Shown one piece after another: positions 42,840 to 51,968 of a DNA stretch of 64,000 bases (positions within the stretch are counted from its first letter, which is position 1; the number at the start of each line of letters is the position of its first letter). The translations under genes and the position numbers were made by a program. Origin of the DNA: Fuerstiella sp. (GTDB lineage: Bacteria; Planctomycetota; Planctomycetia; Planctomycetales; Planctomycetaceae); the NCBI GenBank assembly GCA_029247265.1, contig JAQWLN010000081.1, positions 1 through 64,000 on the forward strand, given 5' to 3'. The notes under the pieces were generated by a model. The model had not been told where the DNA came from. It made no database searches and saw only the letters and a program-made list of their open reading frames with translations.

Positions 42840-45743
42840 ATGGCTGCCGAACCGAACCTTTTTCCCGATCAAAAAAAACTAGTGCTGCTGGACGGTATGG
42901 CTCTCGTCTATCGAGCTCACTTCGCATTGATCCGCAGTCCTCGCTACACCTCGGGTGGGCTGTGTACCTCTGGTGTATTCGGTATGGCCAACACGGTGCT
43001 GGACATCATCAAGAAGGAAAAGCCGACTCACATCGCTGCCGCATTCGACACTTCCGAACCGACCGAACGCCACAAGGTATTTCCGGAGTATAAAGCTCAG
43101 CGAGACGCTCTACCGGAAGACATAGGATTGCAGTTGCCGTATATCGACCGGTTGCTGGAAGCGCTTAATATCACGGTTATCCGCATGCCGGGCTACGAAG
43201 CCGACGACATCATCGGCACGATGGCTCATCAGGCGACGGATCAGGGCTTCCGCACGTTGATGGTGACGCCGGATAAGGACTATCACCAGCTGGTCAGCGA
43301 TGATGCGGTCATTTTTCGCCCCGGCCGCAAAGGTGCCGCGTACGAAACGCTCGGCGTGCCGGAAGTGCTGGAGCACTGGAACATCGAGCGAGTCGATCAG
43401 GTGATCGACATCCTCGGCCTGATGGGCGATGCCAGCGACAATATTCCCGGAGTGCCCGGAGTTGGGCCGAAGACGGCTCAAAAACTGATTGCGACGTACG
43501 GCACTATTGAAAACCTGCTGGATAATACCCGGCAGCTGAAAGGCAAGCAGAAGGAACGCGTTGAAGAGAACGCTGAGTTGGCGCTACTGTCGAAGAAACT
43601 GGTCACCATTCAATTGGATGTGCCACACGATGTCGTTCTTGATTCACTGAAGCTGGAAGCACAAAACGACGTAGCACTGCAGGCGTTGCTGGAAGAGCTC
43701 GAATTCGACGGTCTGGGAAAGAAGATGTTCGGCAACAGGTTTTCGTCGTCAGCCAGTCGGGCGGCGAAGATTCGTGAAAAGCGAGAAGTGCAGATTCAAA
43801 CAACATTGTTTGATGACGCGGACGAGACTGAAGTCAGGACGATTAAGGACGTCCAGCACACGTATCACATCGTGCGCACGTCGGAAGAGCGGGCCGAACT
43901 TGTCACAAAACTGCTGGCTCAGAAAACGATCTGCTTCGACACAGAAACCACAGGACTGGACCCTCGCACTGCCCTGCCCCTGGGCATCGCCTTCAGCTTT
44001 GAGCCGCACACCGGCTACTACGTCGTCTGCGCAGACCACGAAGTGGCGGATTCTGTGGCAGCAGATTCAGGAACGTCTGAAGACAACCAGAACGCACAAA
44101 CGATCGTCCCACCCCACCAGGAAGACTCCACCGCGCGTCACGCCCCGAACGGGGCATTGGAGGAGTTTCGGGGCGTGCTTGAGAATGCGGCGATTCGCAA
44201 GGTTGGGCACAATCTCAAGTACGACGTTTCCTTGCTGAAGTGGAATGGAATTGACGTTCGTGGCGAACTGATGGACACCATGCTGGCGCATTCCATGAAG
44301 GAACCGGAAATGCGACACGGACTGGATTACCTGTCCGAGTTGTATCTGGCTTACAAGCCCATCCCCACCAGCGATTTGATTGGTAAACGTGGCAAAGAGC
44401 AGAAAAATATGCGCGACGTGCCCGTTGAAGTTGTGGCCGAATACGCAGCCGAGGACGCTGATGTGACGCTGCAGGTGGCTGCAGCGATCGAACCGGACAT
44501 CGCCGAACGTGGATTCAGTCAGGTGTGTTACGAAGTGGAGTGCCCGCTGATTCCCGTGCTGGTGGATATGGAGTACGAAGGCATTCGCCTGGATACTGAC
44601 GCATTGGCGGCGTATTCCGTGCAGTTGGCGACTGACATCGATCAGCTGCGAGACGTGATTTACCAGGCCGCCGGTCACGAATTCAACATCGATTCACCCA
44701 AGCAGCTGGGCATCGTGTTGTACGAGGAATTAGAGCTGGAGAAGAATCCGAAGAAGACGGCCACCGGCCAGTGGTCCACCCGAGAGTCCGAATTGCAGCG
44801 TCTGTCCGGAAAACATCAGATTGTGGCTGACGTGCTGGATTACCGAAGCGCGGCAAAGCTGAAGTCTGTCTACGTGGATCAGTTGCCGTCTCACGTGAAT
44901 CCCGAGACCGGTCGCCTGCACACTCATTACAGTCAGACATGGACGGCCACCGGTCGTATGCAGAGCAACGATCCGAATTTGCAGACAATTCCTGTCCGCA
45001 AACAGCGAGGTCGGGAAATTCGAGCGGCCTTCGTGCCCCGCGACGACGATCATTTGCTGCTGTCGGCCGACTATTCACAGATCGAACTGCGCATCATGGC
45101 AGAACTCAGTGGTGACGAGGGGATGCTGGAAGCATTCGCCCAGGGAACGGATATTCATTCCGTCACTGCTTCAAAAGTCTATGGTGTTGACATCGATGAT
45201 GTGACTCGCGAGATGCGAGACAAAGCCAAGATGGTCAACTTCGGCATTATCTACGGCATCTCGGGTTTCGGTCTGCAGCAGCGATTGAACATTCCCCGCG
45301 ACGAAGCCAATGACCTGATCAATAACTACAAAAGAGAATACTCCGGCGTGCAGCGGTGGATTGACGAGACGATCGAGTTCGCCCGGGAGTACGGTTATGT
45401 CAGGACGCAAACCGGCCGCCGCCGTTATCTGCGAGACATCACTTCCCGCAATAAATCACTGGCCAATGCCGCGGAGCGTCTGGCGATGAACAGTCCTGTC
45501 CAGGGAACAGCGGCAGACATGCTGAAACTGGCAATGATCAAAGTTTATACGGCCCTGAAGGCAGGTGAATTCCAGACGAAAATGCTTTTGACCGTGCACG
45601 ACGAAATCGTCTTTGACATGCTGAAGTCGGAAGAAAGCACCGTCCTGCCTGTCATCGAAAACGCCATGAAAACGGCTCTGCCGATGAAGGTGCCTATTGT
45701 TGTTGAGCTGGGAACAGGTGCAAACTGGTTAGAGGCTCATTGA
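42840..45743 (+). CDS. polA: DNA polymerase I
   Basis: 967 aa. DNA polymerase with three domains in order. The 5'-3' exonuclease (about 15-300) has VYRAHFAL, GYEADDIIGT and ILGLMGDASDNIPGVPG. The 3'-5' exonuclease (about 340-560) has the intact DTE in ICFDTETTGL and a Tyr/Asp motif near YAAEDADVTL, so proofreading looks active. The polymerase domain has LLLSADYSQIELRI, KAKMVNFGIIYGIS and LLTVHDEIVFD. It is 87 bases downstream of the DUF1080 gene, with start ATG 42840. It fills gaps in repair and lagging-strand synthesis. It converges with the Tim44-like gene after 15 bases. Confidence 0.97.
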   Translation: MAAEPNLFPDQKKLVLLDGMALVYRAHFALIRSPRYTSGGLCTSGVFGMANTVLDIIKKEKPTHIAAAFDTSEPTERHKVFPEYKAQRDALPEDIGLQLPYIDRLLEALNITVIRMPGYEADDIIGTMAHQATDQGFRTLMVTPDKDYHQLVSDDAVIFRPGRKGAAYETLGVPEVLEHWNIERVDQVIDILGLMGDASDNIPGVPGVGPKTAQKLIATYGTIENLLDNTRQLKGKQKERVEENAELALLSKKLVTIQLDVPHDVVLDSLKLEAQNDVALQALLEELEFDGLGKKMFGNRFSSSASRAAKIREKREVQIQTTLFDDADETEVRTIKDVQHTYHIVRTSEERAELVTKLLAQKTICFDTETTGLDPRTALPLGIAFSFEPHTGYYVVCADHEVADSVAADSGTSEDNQNAQTIVPPHQEDSTARHAPNGALEEFRGVLENAAIRKVGHNLKYDVSLLKWNGIDVRGELMDTMLAHSMKEPEMRHGLDYLSELYLAYKPIPTSDLIGKRGKEQKNMRDVPVEVVAEYAAEDADVTLQVAAAIEPDIAERGFSQVCYEVECPLIPVLVDMEYEGIRLDTDALAAYSVQLATDIDQLRDVIYQAAGHEFNIDSPKQLGIVLYEELELEKNPKKTATGQWSTRESELQRLSGKHQIVADVLDYRSAAKLKSVYVDQLPSHVNPETGRLHTHYSQTWTATGRMQSNDPNLQTIPVRKQRGREIRAAFVPRDDDHLLLSADYSQIELRIMAELSGDEGMLEAFAQGTDIHSVTASKVYGVDIDDVTREMRDKAKMVNFGIIYGISGFGLQQRLNIPRDEANDLINNYKREYSGVQRWIDETIEFAREYGYVRTQTGRRRYLRDITSRNKSLANAAERLAMNSPVQGTAADMLKLAMIKVYTALKAGEFQTKMLLTVHDEIVFDMLKSEESTVLPVIENAMKTALPMKVPIVVELGTGANWLEAH

Positions 45744-45758
45744 CGGACCTGCCGCATC

Positions 45759-47660
45759 TCAGGACGAACGTTTTCGCTGGTCACGGATGATCCTTTTTGC
45801 GTTTTGATACAGTTCTTTTCGAATCCGTGCCAGGGCGATTTTCAGATCTGCAGCTGACCAGCCAATTTGCTGGCCAGCCTGTATCAGCAACTTATGTTCT
45901 GACCGCGTGATTTTTCCGTCCACCAGGGCGGCCCGAAGAAGGTGGTCCATGAAGTCGTTCGCTTGCTTCAGATTCTGCGGGATGTTGATTGGGTTGTCCT
46001 TTGAAGTCGCGGTGGCGAAAATTGTTTTTAGTCGGCTGTTTGAGACGCCTCGACCTTGAGCCAGGTCGACGATGTGCTTGCGTTCCTTGTCGTGCAGTTC
46101 GCCGTCAATGGTCAGAATGCGTGCAAGAGCGGTCAGCAGTTCCGGATTGTTCAGAGAACGGTCGCCGTCCAGGCGTTCGGCACTTTCCGTCAGTTGTTCT
46201 CGCTGATTTTCAGTGGGGAATGCATCCACGATATTTCGCGGGCCGACGTCTTCCAGGACCCAGTCCCCGGAACCATCGTTAAGCGATGAACCACAAAAGC
46301 CACAGGCCTGAGCCCCACCCACGTCAATCGGTGCACCGCAGCCACTGCAGCTGAATGAAGCAAATGCGTTGTCGATGCTGCTGGTCGTTCCCTTTCGACG
46401 CTTCAGGATCATGACGTGCGAACGAATTCGTTGATGGCCCATTAACAGCGGTTTCCTGTGGTTACCTTTGGCCTTTGTGGCGGACCAGCGTACCATCACC
46501 AGAATTCTGTCGAATTCGTCGTCTCGTGCCGGCACGCACTGTACGATTTCAACAGCTCCCACGGCGGGCGTTTTCCAGAAACTGCCTGACTCATACGCCC
46601 AGAGTTTCGGGAACTCCGATATCTCTGAATCCAGAACGGGGGCCGCATAGCTGACATCATCGAAGTACACAGCCATCAGTGATCGCCAGAAAATTACTGA
46701 CGTTCGGTCTTCAATGTGCTGAAAGTTCAGGCCCGGATCACTCTTCTGCAGTTTGTCCCAGCCGCGGACGGAATGTTGTGCCGGCGGCACAACCCACTCT
46801 TCATCCTGGGTGATCTCGGCCAGCACCCAGTCGTATTCACCCGAATTAACAATTGACTGGCACTGTGTGCACTCGGCCTTGTCGACGATCTTCACCGGAC
46901 CACCACAATTCGGACAACATCCCTGGAGAACAGATGCGTCAACGTTGGTGATTGCACCCGGTCTGCGTGAGAACGACCAGATTTCCGTGAACCTGATGGC
47001 CGTCCGATCACTATTCCCGGAAACCCGTTTACCGCTTGTTAGATCTTCGTTGTAGCTGATGGCAGATGCAGCTATTCGGACGTGGATTGTGTCGAAATGG
47101 TGGTCGGATGTGACCGAAACGATTTCACAATCAACGATGTCAACATTCTTCATTCGATTGCGAATGTTCTCCGCTTTCTGCATGGCAATGTACAGTTCAA
47201 AACGCTCTCGGACACCGTCGGACACAAAGGCTCGACAGTGCCGCAGGTCCTGCTCGCTCCACGCGAATTGAGTTGTCGCAAAACCATTGCCCACTCGTTG
47301 CAGAAATGTTGCCTGGTCGAAGTTCGGGTCACGTTGTTGAATCCTGCCGATGGCTTCTTCACGCAAAGCGGTTTCCTGAAACTTTCGACCCCGACGAATC
47401 GTGCGAGAGACCCGGGAGTTGTTCTCTGCTTTTTTTCCGAAGAAGACCGCAAATCCAACCACAATCCATACCGGTATAGCGAACTGCGGGTAACGAATGG
47501 TCAGGTGGATCAGCAGAATTATCGCTTCTCCGCCATCCCCGCCTCCTCCACCGCTGCCTCCGCCTCCGCCCCCACCTCCACCATAATTGCCACCCCCACC
47601 GGCCTGAGCAATCAACTCAAGCGGTAACAGGAGAACGCCAGGTAACGTCGGATCCAACAT
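45759..47660 (-). CDS. Membrane protein with Gly-rich spacer, two Tim44-like domains, zinc ribbons and TerB-like domain
   Basis: 633 aa from ATG 47660 (a longer TTG start exists). Order: signal segment (GVLLLPLELIAQAG); Gly-rich spacer with two poly-Gly runs; transmembrane segment (YPQFAIPVWIVVGFAVFFG); Tim44-like domain (ATFLQRVGNGFATTQFAWSE) with a zinc ribbon CCPNCGG...CTQCQ; a second Tim44-like stretch with ribbon CSGCGAP...CGFCGSS; and a C-terminal TerB/DjlA-like helical domain (ILTIDGELHDKERKHIVDLA, ALVDGKITRSEHKLLIQAG). TerB-type domains are linked to tellurite and stress response. The full combination is unfamiliar to me. It follows the membrane-anchored gene at 47736 by 75 bases. Confidence 0.78.
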   Translation of the reverse strand: MLDPTLPGVLLLPLELIAQAGGGGNYGGGGGGGGGSGGGGGDGGEAIILLIHLTIRYPQFAIPVWIVVGFAVFFGKKAENNSRVSRTIRRGRKFQETALREEAIGRIQQRDPNFDQATFLQRVGNGFATTQFAWSEQDLRHCRAFVSDGVRERFELYIAMQKAENIRNRMKNVDIVDCEIVSVTSDHHFDTIHVRIAASAISYNEDLTSGKRVSGNSDRTAIRFTEIWSFSRRPGAITNVDASVLQGCCPNCGGPVKIVDKAECTQCQSIVNSGEYDWVLAEITQDEEWVVPPAQHSVRGWDKLQKSDPGLNFQHIEDRTSVIFWRSLMAVYFDDVSYAAPVLDSEISEFPKLWAYESGSFWKTPAVGAVEIVQCVPARDDEFDRILVMVRWSATKAKGNHRKPLLMGHQRIRSHVMILKRRKGTTSSIDNAFASFSCSGCGAPIDVGGAQACGFCGSSLNDGSGDWVLEDVGPRNIVDAFPTENQREQLTESAERLDGDRSLNNPELLTALARILTIDGELHDKERKHIVDLAQGRGVSNSRLKTIFATATSKDNPINIPQNLKQANDFMDHLLRAALVDGKITRSEHKLLIQAGQQIGWSAADLKIALARIRKELYQNAKRIIRDQRKRSS

Positions 47661-47735
47661 GGCAATGATCAATATAGTCAACGGAAGGTGGCTGATAGCA
47701 GGCGTGGATTATGGTTGCCCGAACATGCAGTACTA

Positions 47736-49550
47736 TTAATTCGTCGTCATTTCCACCCGCACATGCAGAGCGTCGATGCTCCGGCGCTTGATGAGCAGAC
47801 TTGCTCGCGACTGTTTCAGGTCGATGCTTTGATTCATCGGGTGGCTGAAACTCTGACTACTCTGGCTGGTACTGCTGGACGATGGATTGCCCTGAACAAT
47901 GGTTGTGTCGAATAGAGTGTCATCTTCCGAGTGCTGCTGTGTCTTGTGCAAAGCAACTGAGAGCACTTGCCAATCGTTGCCGTCAATCAGGAAGGTCATC
48001 GCTGACTCACCCTCACGCACAACCTGTTCCCCAATTGGCGATTCCGCAGTGACAAGTGGAAGGCCCAGTTTCTGTAGCTGCTCAGGACCAACGTCGCGGA
48101 CGGACTTTTCTTCCAGCTTGTGTTTCTTACATAGCCGGCGAATTTGACTGTCGAATCCGGAGTTGTTTTTTTTGCACCAACCCCAAACGTAAACACCTTT
48201 CAGAGCCTTTCGCAGTTCGACGATCTGTTGCTCGGCGGAATAGTGTTCGGCCAGCATCATCCAGGCTTCGGTCGATTGAGGCGGTGCGTTCTGAATCATA
48301 CTGATAAACTGCCGCCGCTGCTTCTGGCTGCCCATACGACGCAGTGAGGCGAGTTGCTCGACATTCGGAGTGGCGGCGGCCAGCATCTGACCGTAAGCAT
48401 CCTGTTGCTCATGCTGACTCATCGAGTATCGAAAACGAATGTATACCGAAATGCCGGAGCTGCCTGAGTCGTTCACGTCGGTCAGTCCGATTCGTCCGTG
48501 TCGCCGCGGCACGTGAAATACTTCCAGAACCTTTGCACCGCTGCTCATTCGCATGTTGAGAGTACCGTTTTCGAATTTTCCCGGACCGCCCTTCCAGTCC
48601 AGTGATGTGAGCTCCGAGTGAATCTGATCCAAAAGGGCAACAGCGTCGCTGACGTTTTGGATTACCCACAGCGTTTCGTTGTGATAGCAGAGTCCGCGCA
48701 GCGATGTCAGCAGAGTTGCGTCGTGAACAGCAAGGAACGCAAATTCTGGAGTTGATACCCACTCTGGGTAAAACGACTCGGGCAATAATGGTAAAGCTTT
48801 GTGCTGTGTGCGAAGCGATTTCAGCTTTTCAACAATCACCTTGCCGACTTCTTGAGCGATGTCGTTGCCCTGCAGGCGATACCGTGCTGACGATGATTCG
48901 ATTCCGGTCAGCGAGGACGCGTGTTCGATCGCGGAGTGAGCGAACAGTTCCAGCGTTGGTGGTGAATATGAATCTGAGACGGAGTGGTTTGATGTTGTCA
49001 GGGTGGACCCCAGTGTGAGCGTCACAGTGGCATCAAGGTCGCGGTCGACAATTCCGGTTTCTTCCAGAGCCGTCAGGTCGAGCGTGACGAACAGGTCCGG
49101 AGCCCGGTCTCCTGTGGGCGGGGAATGTCCCGTGGGAAAGTAGTCAATTCGATCGAGTGGATTCTCTTCCTGCAGATACTGAAGCAGTCCGTCACCGCCC
49201 CGCTGCATCAGTAGATGGTTCGAACGATTCAGAATCATCATTGATCGTTCTGCAAAGAAACCCGGCGAAGAGTGTATCGTTGAACCAATCGAGGAGACGT
49301 TGTTTGTGGACTGCAGGCTGCTGGCGTGAGCTTCAAAGTTCAAACCGCCTTGATCGCTGGAACCAACCCACTGCAACTCGCCACTGTTGTTCTTTTGCAG
49401 CGACACCCGTTGAGTGTCGGTGACAGGAGGAAAGAAAAACCATGCGAAAACGGTCACCGTTAGAGTCGTCAGGGCAATGAACTTTGCCACAGTGAACCAT
49501 CGGAAACTTGTTCGTCTGGTTTGGTCGGATTCCGATTGCATGTAAACCAT
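47736..49550 (-). CDS. Membrane-anchored hypothetical protein
   Basis: 604 aa. Start ATG 49550 (or 49541) because a single membrane segment follows (KFIALTTLTVTVFAWFFFPPV) after a short cytoplasmic tail; upstream frames look non-coding. The extracytoplasmic part is large, with little recognised fold. Notable segments are PDLFVTLDLTALEETG, an Asn/Ser-rich part, EVGKVIVEKLKSLRTQHKAL and a helical region (EQQIVELRKALKGVYVWGW). I recognise no family. It may form an operon with the Tim44/TerB gene downstream (75 bases apart). Confidence 0.65.
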   Translation of the reverse strand: MVYMQSESDQTRRTSFRWFTVAKFIALTTLTVTVFAWFFFPPVTDTQRVSLQKNNSGELQWVGSSDQGGLNFEAHASSLQSTNNVSSIGSTIHSSPGFFAERSMMILNRSNHLLMQRGGDGLLQYLQEENPLDRIDYFPTGHSPPTGDRAPDLFVTLDLTALEETGIVDRDLDATVTLTLGSTLTTSNHSVSDSYSPPTLELFAHSAIEHASSLTGIESSSARYRLQGNDIAQEVGKVIVEKLKSLRTQHKALPLLPESFYPEWVSTPEFAFLAVHDATLLTSLRGLCYHNETLWVIQNVSDAVALLDQIHSELTSLDWKGGPGKFENGTLNMRMSSGAKVLEVFHVPRRHGRIGLTDVNDSGSSGISVYIRFRYSMSQHEQQDAYGQMLAAATPNVEQLASLRRMGSQKQRRQFISMIQNAPPQSTEAWMMLAEHYSAEQQIVELRKALKGVYVWGWCKKNNSGFDSQIRRLCKKHKLEEKSVRDVGPEQLQKLGLPLVTAESPIGEQVVREGESAMTFLIDGNDWQVLSVALHKTQQHSEDDTLFDTTIVQGNPSSSSTSQSSQSFSHPMNQSIDLKQSRASLLIKRRSIDALHVRVEMTTN

Positions 49551-49780
49551 GATACTACTGGCGCAATGAAGTGGCATGCCGCGAAACGGCGAGCTGATGA
49601 CGGGACTGAACGAATATCTGTGTAGCGTGGATGACACTAATTGGGTGTAGTTGCGGACTTTCGCAGAATTCGTCGCTGTGTGGATTGTGGCCACAATCTG
49701 AGTCACGTTGCCGGATTCCAGCTGGTTTCGTTCCGCCGAACGCGTCAGATGAGTATCCAATGGTTGAGTCTGTTATCCAT

Positions 49781-51499
49781 TCAATCCCGCGCCCGTCTTG
49801 TTACCGTCCGCCGCGCCAGCCCCGACTTCAGCACGCTGATGAGCACGGCCGTGGCAAAGCTGATAACCGCCAGAATGACGGGCTTCGTGCCGGAAGGCAG
49901 GTGAACTCGAGCGAATACGAACAGCCCGCCACCGATGCTCGCAATGCCACCGAGTCCACAGTGAATGAGTGCGATTGTCAGATAACCAGTATTCTGCAGC
50001 AGTCGCCCCAACGCGAATGCGAGAGTCGTGAAGCACGTGCCATAGACGAGGGCCAGCCAGCCAAGGTCTCTGCCGATCAGTGAAACAATTCCGGAGAACA
50101 TTGTGATCGAAAGAAATGGTGGGCTTATGTCGCTGAGCAGGCCAGCGAAGTCGTCGCGGAAGCTGAGTCCGATGATCAGTGTTGTCGCGAATGCCAGGTG
50201 CAGCGTAATCATTGTTCGCCACGCGTTGAGATCAGGGAAATCTCGTACCGAAAAATTTACTGCACACACCAACAAAATCATGGCGATGAACGCAGACGTC
50301 GACTGCCGTCGACGAAAAGTGATGATCAGCTGCACGACTCCAAGAACAAGCAGCGGCCAATACGACAGGTTTGTCTGCAGGTCCCAGATTCGGTTGCCGA
50401 AGGCTCGAGGGCCGATCGAACCTGCCAGGAATACTGTCGCATAGAAGCCAGCCTGGCCGAACTGCACACCCTTCCGCCATGCTCGCGCATACAACAGCGC
50501 CAAGCCAACGATTGTGAGAAACACGGGCGAGGCGAAATCCCTGACGACGGAATCAGCAAAAGAGGTGTATGCCGGAAGTTGACACCATGGGACCAGCCAG
50601 GGGTATGCCGGTACGATCAGGAACGGAGCCGTCAGGATCACTCCCCGTTGCAGGTTCGGAAGTTTTTCAACGAGCCCGATTTCGAGCAGAACTCCGAATA
50701 TCGTCAGTAGAAACGGTACCAGTTCCGAATGTGGTGTCCCAAAAGTGTCGTGACCCAAGTGGGGCGTCAAAGGACATCGTCAGTGAATACGATCGGAAGC
50801 ACACCGCCAGAGCGATAAACACAAACGGCGTCCACGGAAAAGAGGCCAGCTCCACGGCGTGCCATTGTCAGTAACGGTGGTTGCTCCCATTCGTACTGCT
50901 GGAATCAGTATCAGGGTTAAGACGCCCGCCATCACCGGAAACGCAGCAATCAGCCATCGGGTTGTCTGGACGTCGAAGTGTGTCATTTCCCGCAACAACA
51001 ATGCTGGCCATAAGAAGAACAACGCCAGGAATCCGTACAGTGGAAGTCGGTAACCTGTGGTCAGGCGAATGGGCAGCCCGCCGATCAGAAATTCGCCCAA
51101 CCCGATTGCGAATAAGACGCCTGCAGTGAACATCTGGATAAGATGTCCGCGAGCATTGTCACGATCTGACAATAATGTGATGAGTTCGTCGAAGCTGACG
51201 GAAATGGCCAGGAGCATCAGCAGTACGATTAATAGCAGCGATCGAGCGTCTTCCCAGACTTTGCCGAACCGCACAATCAGAATGGCGGTGACAGCCATCA
51301 GCACGGTGATTCCCGCAAGCGACGTCATCAGGCCCCACGGTTCCATGTACGCGACGGAACCCGGTGCGAACAGGACAGACGTGTCGCCGGATCGAAACAG
51401 CAGCTTCAACCCATAGACGAACAGGCACGTGCTGATCAGATAGAAGGGATTGTGAACATAGATCAGAGACAACAGCTTCGGCACTTTAGGACGCGACAT
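49781..51499 (-). pseudogene. Multi-span membrane protein gene, split by a stop/frameshift near 50780
   Basis: Two minus-strand frames lie end to end: 51499-50780 (start ATG after AGGAGG, spacing six) and 50770-49781. The first gives about seven hydrophobic spans, the second about ten. Between them the natural hydrophobic reading (SFPWTPFVFIALAVCFRSYSL) sits in another frame, while the first frame ends in a charged tail and TGA. Two compensating indels would restore a single membrane protein of about 570 aa. Alternatively these are two adjacent genes, the second starting with TTG 50770. No family is recognised; the many spans recall a polytopic integral protein of unknown role. Confidence 0.5.
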
Positions 51500-51968
51500 G
51501 GCATGCCTCCTCGCAAATGAAAGGAAGAACAATACGCGGCCGGCCATCCGGCAGCGAAGGACGGATGAATGATCAGAATGAGTTGAATCAGAAAACAGCC
51601 CGTTGACGCGATTTGCGACCCGGACCGCGGATGGACAGTTGAGGCCGTGCGCAGCGAAACACTGTAGCACGACTGACGGGATTCTCGGACGGGAAGAAAC
51701 CGCGTTGACGATGGGGCAAACGTCGGCTTCTGATTGTGCGATGCCCGCAGCACGTGAATTTGTCTCACTAATCAGAAAAACGCTTTGAACATGCGGGATA
51801 ATTCGCCGTCTCAGCAGCCCGTGTCGGGCGCGAGTTGCCAGGGGCGTCGGACAGGCGGCTTTGATCTGAAGTTCTGCGGCATGCGAGACTCAGGTGACAC
51901 ACCCGAGCATTGTCGTCACACTTCACAGATTACCAGGGAACCAGTGACTGTTGAGAAAGGCGATACAT
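51500..51968. other. Divergent intergenic region upstream of the alpha/beta hydrolase
   Basis: This 469-base gap separates the disrupted membrane gene (minus) from the hydrolase (plus). Small frames on both strands (for example 51785-52039 plus) lack domains or good ribosome-binding sites. I see no gene, hairpin or other clear signal. Confidence 0.45.
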
